Position numbers and translations under genes: made by a program
Shown here: positions 59,736-64,000 of the stretch, one piece after another
How the letters are laid out: each line of letters opens with the position of its first letter
Numbering within the stretch: the stretch's first letter is position 1
Origin: Buddleja alternifolia
Taxonomy: Eukaryota > Streptophyta > Magnoliopsida > Lamiales > Scrophulariaceae
Assembly (NCBI GenBank): GCA_019426215.1
Contig: CM033393.1
Span: 46,750,645-46,814,644 of the forward strand
Reading direction: 5' to 3'
DNA length: 64,000 nucleotides
The notes under the pieces: model-generated
What the model saw: only the letters and a program-made list of their open reading frames with translations
Told to the model about the DNA's origin: nothing
Databases searched by the model: none

Positions 59736-61448
59736 TGTAACACCCCGCCCCGTTATTTTATATAATTATCAATTAAGCTATTATTAAATAGAATATATAT
59801 ATATATATATAGATATTACCAACTTATTTAAAATGATATATTAGAATCAACTAAAATCTAGGGATATAACTTGGTTACAACCCTACATCTAAGTTGTTGT
59901 TATCAAATCCTAACAAAAATTTAACTCTAACAACTTGAAGCTTATCCAAACTCTTTTAATGCATTATCAGTAATAATTATATTTATATATAGATGTATCT
60001 TTCTACTTGTTTTCTCAATTAAATAATGAATTTTCGGATATATTAATTAACACATGATTTAGATGAGCATATTACCTCAAATCTACCAAATCTAGTGGAT
60101 TTAAGTCTATCTCATCATATCTAACCCCTTAGGGACTTAGAAATCTACTCAAACTCTTCTAACTGAACCCCAGACTCCCCTATAAATAGCCCCCACCAAT
60201 GCATACGAAAATTGCACCTCTTATTCATATTTCTCCCTCAAGTTTCATCTAGGCTTAGGAAGTTCATTAGAAGAATCCGAGGAGGCTGTTGTTGTTCAAG
60301 CTCGGGCTGACGGTGAGGTAGATATTTTGAAAAACCCTAGTTTTCTCTATAGTATTTTATGATAACAATTAGGTTCTTATTTTGTAAATCCAATGTTGTA
60401 GGATCTGAAAAACCCCACAGACGTGTAGCTAAATCGAGTTTCAAAATAGTAAGTGGTTTTTACCCTTCTATTGTTTGTGAAATTTATTGCAAAAGTCCAT
60501 GTTATATTTTGTAAAACTATTTTGATATTAAAATAGGTCTTGAGCATGCTAGATTTAGTTTTCTTATATAAAACTGCTACCATGTGATCTATGTTTTGTA
60601 AATTGCTTGTGTTAAACGATTGCTTTTGAAATTGTGAATGATTCGTATGCTCTGAATTATTAGTATCTATTGGTAAGGAATTAATTCCGGGCCTCCTGTA
60701 GGGCTTTAAATATACAGTGTTTGAACCTTTGAGCCTCCTGCGGCGAATTAATAGCAGTGTTTGAACCTTTGAGCCTACTGCGGCGAATTAATAGCAGTTT
60801 TGGCCTACCTAGCGGGATAAACAGCTGGGACTTGATCAAGTTTACTACTAGGTTCTAAGAAGTTCATGAGCATTAGAAAAATTCTTTGATAGATTGATAT
60901 ATTTAAAGTTATTTGATAAAGTGATTCTAAATTTTGATTTGCTTACAAAGTCGATCACATGCTATATATATGTAAGTTTTGTTGAATTGAAAACCCCTTT
61001 TTATAAATTACATTGATTTAAAGCAAAAATAGTTCGTTTTATGCTTTCACGTGATTTTTAAAATGTATACATACTTAACATGCTCTAGACCGGTAGAAGG
61101 CGTTAGAACTATTTACTGGGCGACCTTTGTCGCTCATACCACGATTCTAAATTTTGCAGAAAGTTTAGTCGAGTCAGAGGAGGACGAGGAACAATATTTG
61201 GGGTGGTGAAGATGGTGATTAGCTAGGATGTTACTTTTAGAATTTTTTGAATTAAATAAATGTTTTTGGGATTTTTGTCGTTTTTACGAAAACCCTGTTT
61301 TATTTCTGAACTTTTGAGCAATTGTAATAAAGGAGAAGTTTTAAATTTCATTTTTAGTATTGCTTTGAACCTCTGGGTTTCGTGTCTTTAAGTCCTTTCG
61401 GGCTTGGGGACATGGCCATCACGCGACCCCAATTTTGGGGGCGTGACA
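59736..61448 (+). mobile_element. 5' LTR of a Ty3/gypsy-type retrotransposon
   Basis: The LTR begins TGTAACACCCCGCCCCG and ends GGGGGCGTGACA, the standard TG...CA boundaries and wording of many plant gypsy LTRs, giving 1,713 bp. A TATAAAT promoter lies at 60,181-60,187. Two 40-bp tandem units with one mismatch lie at 60,715-60,754 and 60,755-60,794, and an (AT)n run at about 59,795-59,812. The primer-binding site follows three bases after the end. Confidence 0.88.
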
Positions 61449-61451
61449 GAG

Positions 61452-61463
61452 TGGTATCAGAGC
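61452..61463 (+). other. Primer-binding site (initiator tRNA-Met type)
   Basis: TGGTATCAGAGC, three bases after the LTR end, is complementary to the 3' end of plant initiator methionine tRNA and is the usual primer site of plant LTR retrotransposons. Confidence 0.92.
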
Positions 61464-63899
61464 ATAGGACCCGATCTTTGAATTAATAGGTTCAAGATAA
61501 GGTAAACGTGCTCTATAATCATAAGTATAAATAGTGGTTTAGGTGAATTAGGTTTTGTACTAGAAAGTTGGAAAAAAAAAAGATTTTTGAACCATTGATT
61601 AAGAAATTTGATTTGGATACCCTATAGTTAGTCCCTTTTTAGTCTTTAGTACAATTAGTAATTCTCACCCGTGATTAAGAAACCGTTTAGGATACCATTG
61701 TAAATTAACTGGAACGAGCCACATTTCTTTTTTCAAGTTAATAGTTTGTGTGGGATGGAGAAAAGAAAAGTAGCAGAGCGAAGATTTTAGGAATTTTATA
61801 GGATTAAAGTGGCTCTTTGCACGAACTTAAGAGAATAAATAAATCATATGCGTTGTTATTAGTTATTACTTAAAGAAAATTAAGGGAATTTAGGATACAT
61901 TACGTGTACGGATCAATTTTCGAATTGAATCTTAGGATGGCAAGGTGAACTTAGGACCTCTGAATTCCGCTCATCTTTTGAAAAGAAGTTAGTTGTTATA
62001 TTTTTAGCAATTAGGGCCACCACTCATCGCCATTGTTTTCTTTTCTTGACCCTTTATCCAAAAAAAAAAAAGAAGCTTTTTAGTGACTTCTTTCCACTTT
62101 TAAGTAATTCTATTCTTTATCACACTATTACTCATGAATTTCAGTACTTTTGACCAAGTTCCGCAATTTTTTTTTTAAATGATTAAATTCTGACATATTT
62201 CTCAGTTTTCAAAAAATATATATATATATATTTTGAAAGTTCACAAATATATTTTCAATCTTAACTGGATTGACCATTACTATCACATTTTCCAATGATA
62301 ATTCAATGACTTTCATTTAAGATGCACTTTGCTATTAAACCAGTATGCTATTAAACCAGTAGCTCTATTTTCTTAACCCATGCACTTAATTTGTATTTTT
62401 TTTTCTTTTCAACTTCTCTTTAGTTTCTAAAAGCTAAAGAATGTGAAACTAACATTTCAAATAAATAAATATTTCTTATTTTAGAAGGTTTCATGTTAGT
62501 TAAGTTTCAAAACTATACATGAAGTTTGTAACTCATAAAGTTTAGTAGTCCAATTCCTTTATGTTAAGCAACCAAAAAAAAAAAAAATTATTTCTCCACC
62601 AACGTTGAACTTTTTCCTTTAAAAAAAAAAACGTTCCTTATAGAATATGGCCCAAACCATAGACCATGAGTATCCACCCATAAAGACTTCCTTCAGCCCC
62701 CGTCGAGTCCACAACTCAACTATTAGAAGCATTTGATCATTGAAAGGAACTCACCAAACACTTAGTTAAACTCCAAGACCGCGCCGATCAAGTTCTGGCA
62801 AAGAATGAAGTACTAAACCACTACTTTAGGACATAATTTGAAATCAACTTAGTTTCATGATTAATTCATATTTCCAAGGAGTCTCATAGGATATCTCTCG
62901 CTGACCTAAGAGAGTTAAAGATTTAAATTAAGAACTTATTGATAAAAGACATATCCATCCTAGTGTATCTCCATGGGGAGCCCCGATGCTATATGTGATG
63001 AAAAAAAAATGAGAGGTTGTGGTTATGCATTGATTATAGATATCTGAACAAGATCACTATAAAGAATAGATATACCTTATCAAGAATTGATGAGTTGTTC
63101 GACTAGGTAAAGGATGCCAAAGTATTTTTTGAGATAGACTTAAGATCCGAATACCGTTAGCAAAAGGTTGAGGTCGAGAACATACCTCATACTATTTTTT
63201 AGGAAGAAGTACAGGCATTATGAAGTTTTGAAAATGTCTTTTGGATTGACGAATGCTCTAGTCACATTTACGGATTAAGACTCAATATACAAAGCCCAAA
63301 TTCATAAGTTTTTGTGGTACTTATAGATGATATACTCAGTGAAAAAGACCATAAAGAGCACCTTAGAATCATATTGAGAACATTAAGAAGGAAAAAGGAA
63401 AAAGCTATACTCAAAATTCAGCAAGTATGAATTTTAGATCAGGATGGAATAATCAAGACCCTAAAAAGACCTATGAAATTGCAGAATGGTCCAAACCGAC
63501 CAATGTTATCGATCTAAGAAGTTTCTTAGGGCTAGACGAATGTTACAAGAATATCGTAGAATGATTCTCAAATCTTTTCCCTGCCCTAACCAAGTTGACT
63601 CAAAAGAGAGCTAAAGTCAATTGGAACCCGCAGTATGATAAAAATTTTGGGTAGTTAAAACAAATGCTTGCATCTACACCTATATTGACTTTATCATCAA
63701 AGACATGCGGATTTGTCTTATATGGTGATGCATAAAATAAAATGGACTAGTGTGTGTCCTAATGCCAAACTAGAAAGTAATCGCTTAGTTATCAAGGCAG
63801 CTGAAACCTTATGTGCATAATCACTCACGACCTGAATTAAAGTTGGCTTTCTTAGTCCTTGCCCTAATTATATGGAGACATTATCTTTATAAAGAAAAA

Positions 63900-63937
<38 letters not shown>

Positions 63938-64000
63938 CCACAAAACCCTCGAATATCTTGTTACTTTATTGGAATTAAATGTGAGGCAAATGAGATAGTT
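61464..64000 (+). pseudogene. Decayed internal region of the Ty3/gypsy element (gag remnant, RT, RNase H)
   Basis: Across frameshifts and stops, conserved pol words appear in order: [10 protein letters not shown] near 63,030, DLRSEYR near 63,140, a VVLIDDIL-like motif near 63,320, RSFLGL near 63,515, and in RNase H GFVLYGDA near 63,710, IWRHYLY near 63,870 and DHKTLEYL near 63,937. The order RT then RNase H before the window end is that of gypsy elements. Gag/protease between 61,464 and about 62,900 is too decayed to delimit. A (TA)n expansion at about 63,903-63,935 sits within RNase H. The element continues beyond the window, so its 3' LTR is not visible. Confidence 0.85.

Noticed and set aside
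1..64000. CRISPR array, operon or bacterial-type features
   Set aside because: No spaced direct-repeat array and no polycistronic arrangement; introns and repeats show plant nuclear DNA.

Overview
The window is nuclear DNA from a flowering plant, most likely a eudicot. It is AT-rich, its genes have several GT-AG introns, intergenic stretches are long and full of small transposons, and the gene families (GDSL esterase/lipase, REM-type B3, plant CDCA7-like zinc finger, plant MOCOS-like protein) are typical of land plants. I cannot name the species from the sequence.

Layout. 1-3,069: SINE-like and other dispersed repeats. 3,070-4,797 (-): five-exon secreted GDSL esterase/lipase. 4,798-10,540: transposon-rich, with a copia-type LTR dimer (5,676-6,645), nested fold-back elements (7,279-8,332) and a Mutator-like MITE (9,184-9,540). 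10,541-13,277 (+): five-exon CDCA7-like zinc-finger gene. 13,278-22,640: intergenic with three large fold-back elements. 23,549-26,317 (+): intronless 922-aa MOCOS-like PLP-fold protein. From about 27,000 to 38,415 the CDCA7-to-MOCOS block is repeated in tandem: a decayed CDCA7-like pseudogene (27,131-28,197), rearranged intergenic DNA with its own SINE and a MITE-in-MITE insertion, and a second intact MOCOS-like gene (35,218-37,956). 39,983-45,052 (-): 11-exon prolyl-oligopeptidase-family gene. 47,647-49,054 (+): four-exon gene with two B3 domains. 49,240-56,236: region with a Helitron 3' terminus and gene fragments (ABC1K-like exon, LINE RNase H). 56,237-59,735: AT-rich intergenic DNA. 59,736-64,000: 5' LTR, primer-binding site and decayed pol of a Ty3/gypsy element that runs off the window.

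Biology. The order GDSL - CDCA7-like - MOCOS-like matches what I recall of an Arabidopsis chromosome 2 segment (At2g23540/At2g23530/At2g23520) and, for the last two, chromosome 4 (At4g37110/At4g37100), so this looks like an old conserved neighbourhood. A local tandem duplication of this block kept both MOCOS-like copies intact while the second CDCA7-like copy lost its zinc-finger exons. Both MOCOS-like proteins lack the PLP-binding lysine and the catalytic cysteine of true Moco sulfurases, and both carry a 13-codon upstream ORF in the leader that differs mostly at synonymous sites. The prolyl-oligopeptidase-like protein keeps its nucleophile serine but appears to lack the canonical Asp and His. 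These putative pseudoenzymes, the candidate regulatory uORF and the well-dated transposon insertions are the most interesting content; I did not find a clearly novel multi-gene system.
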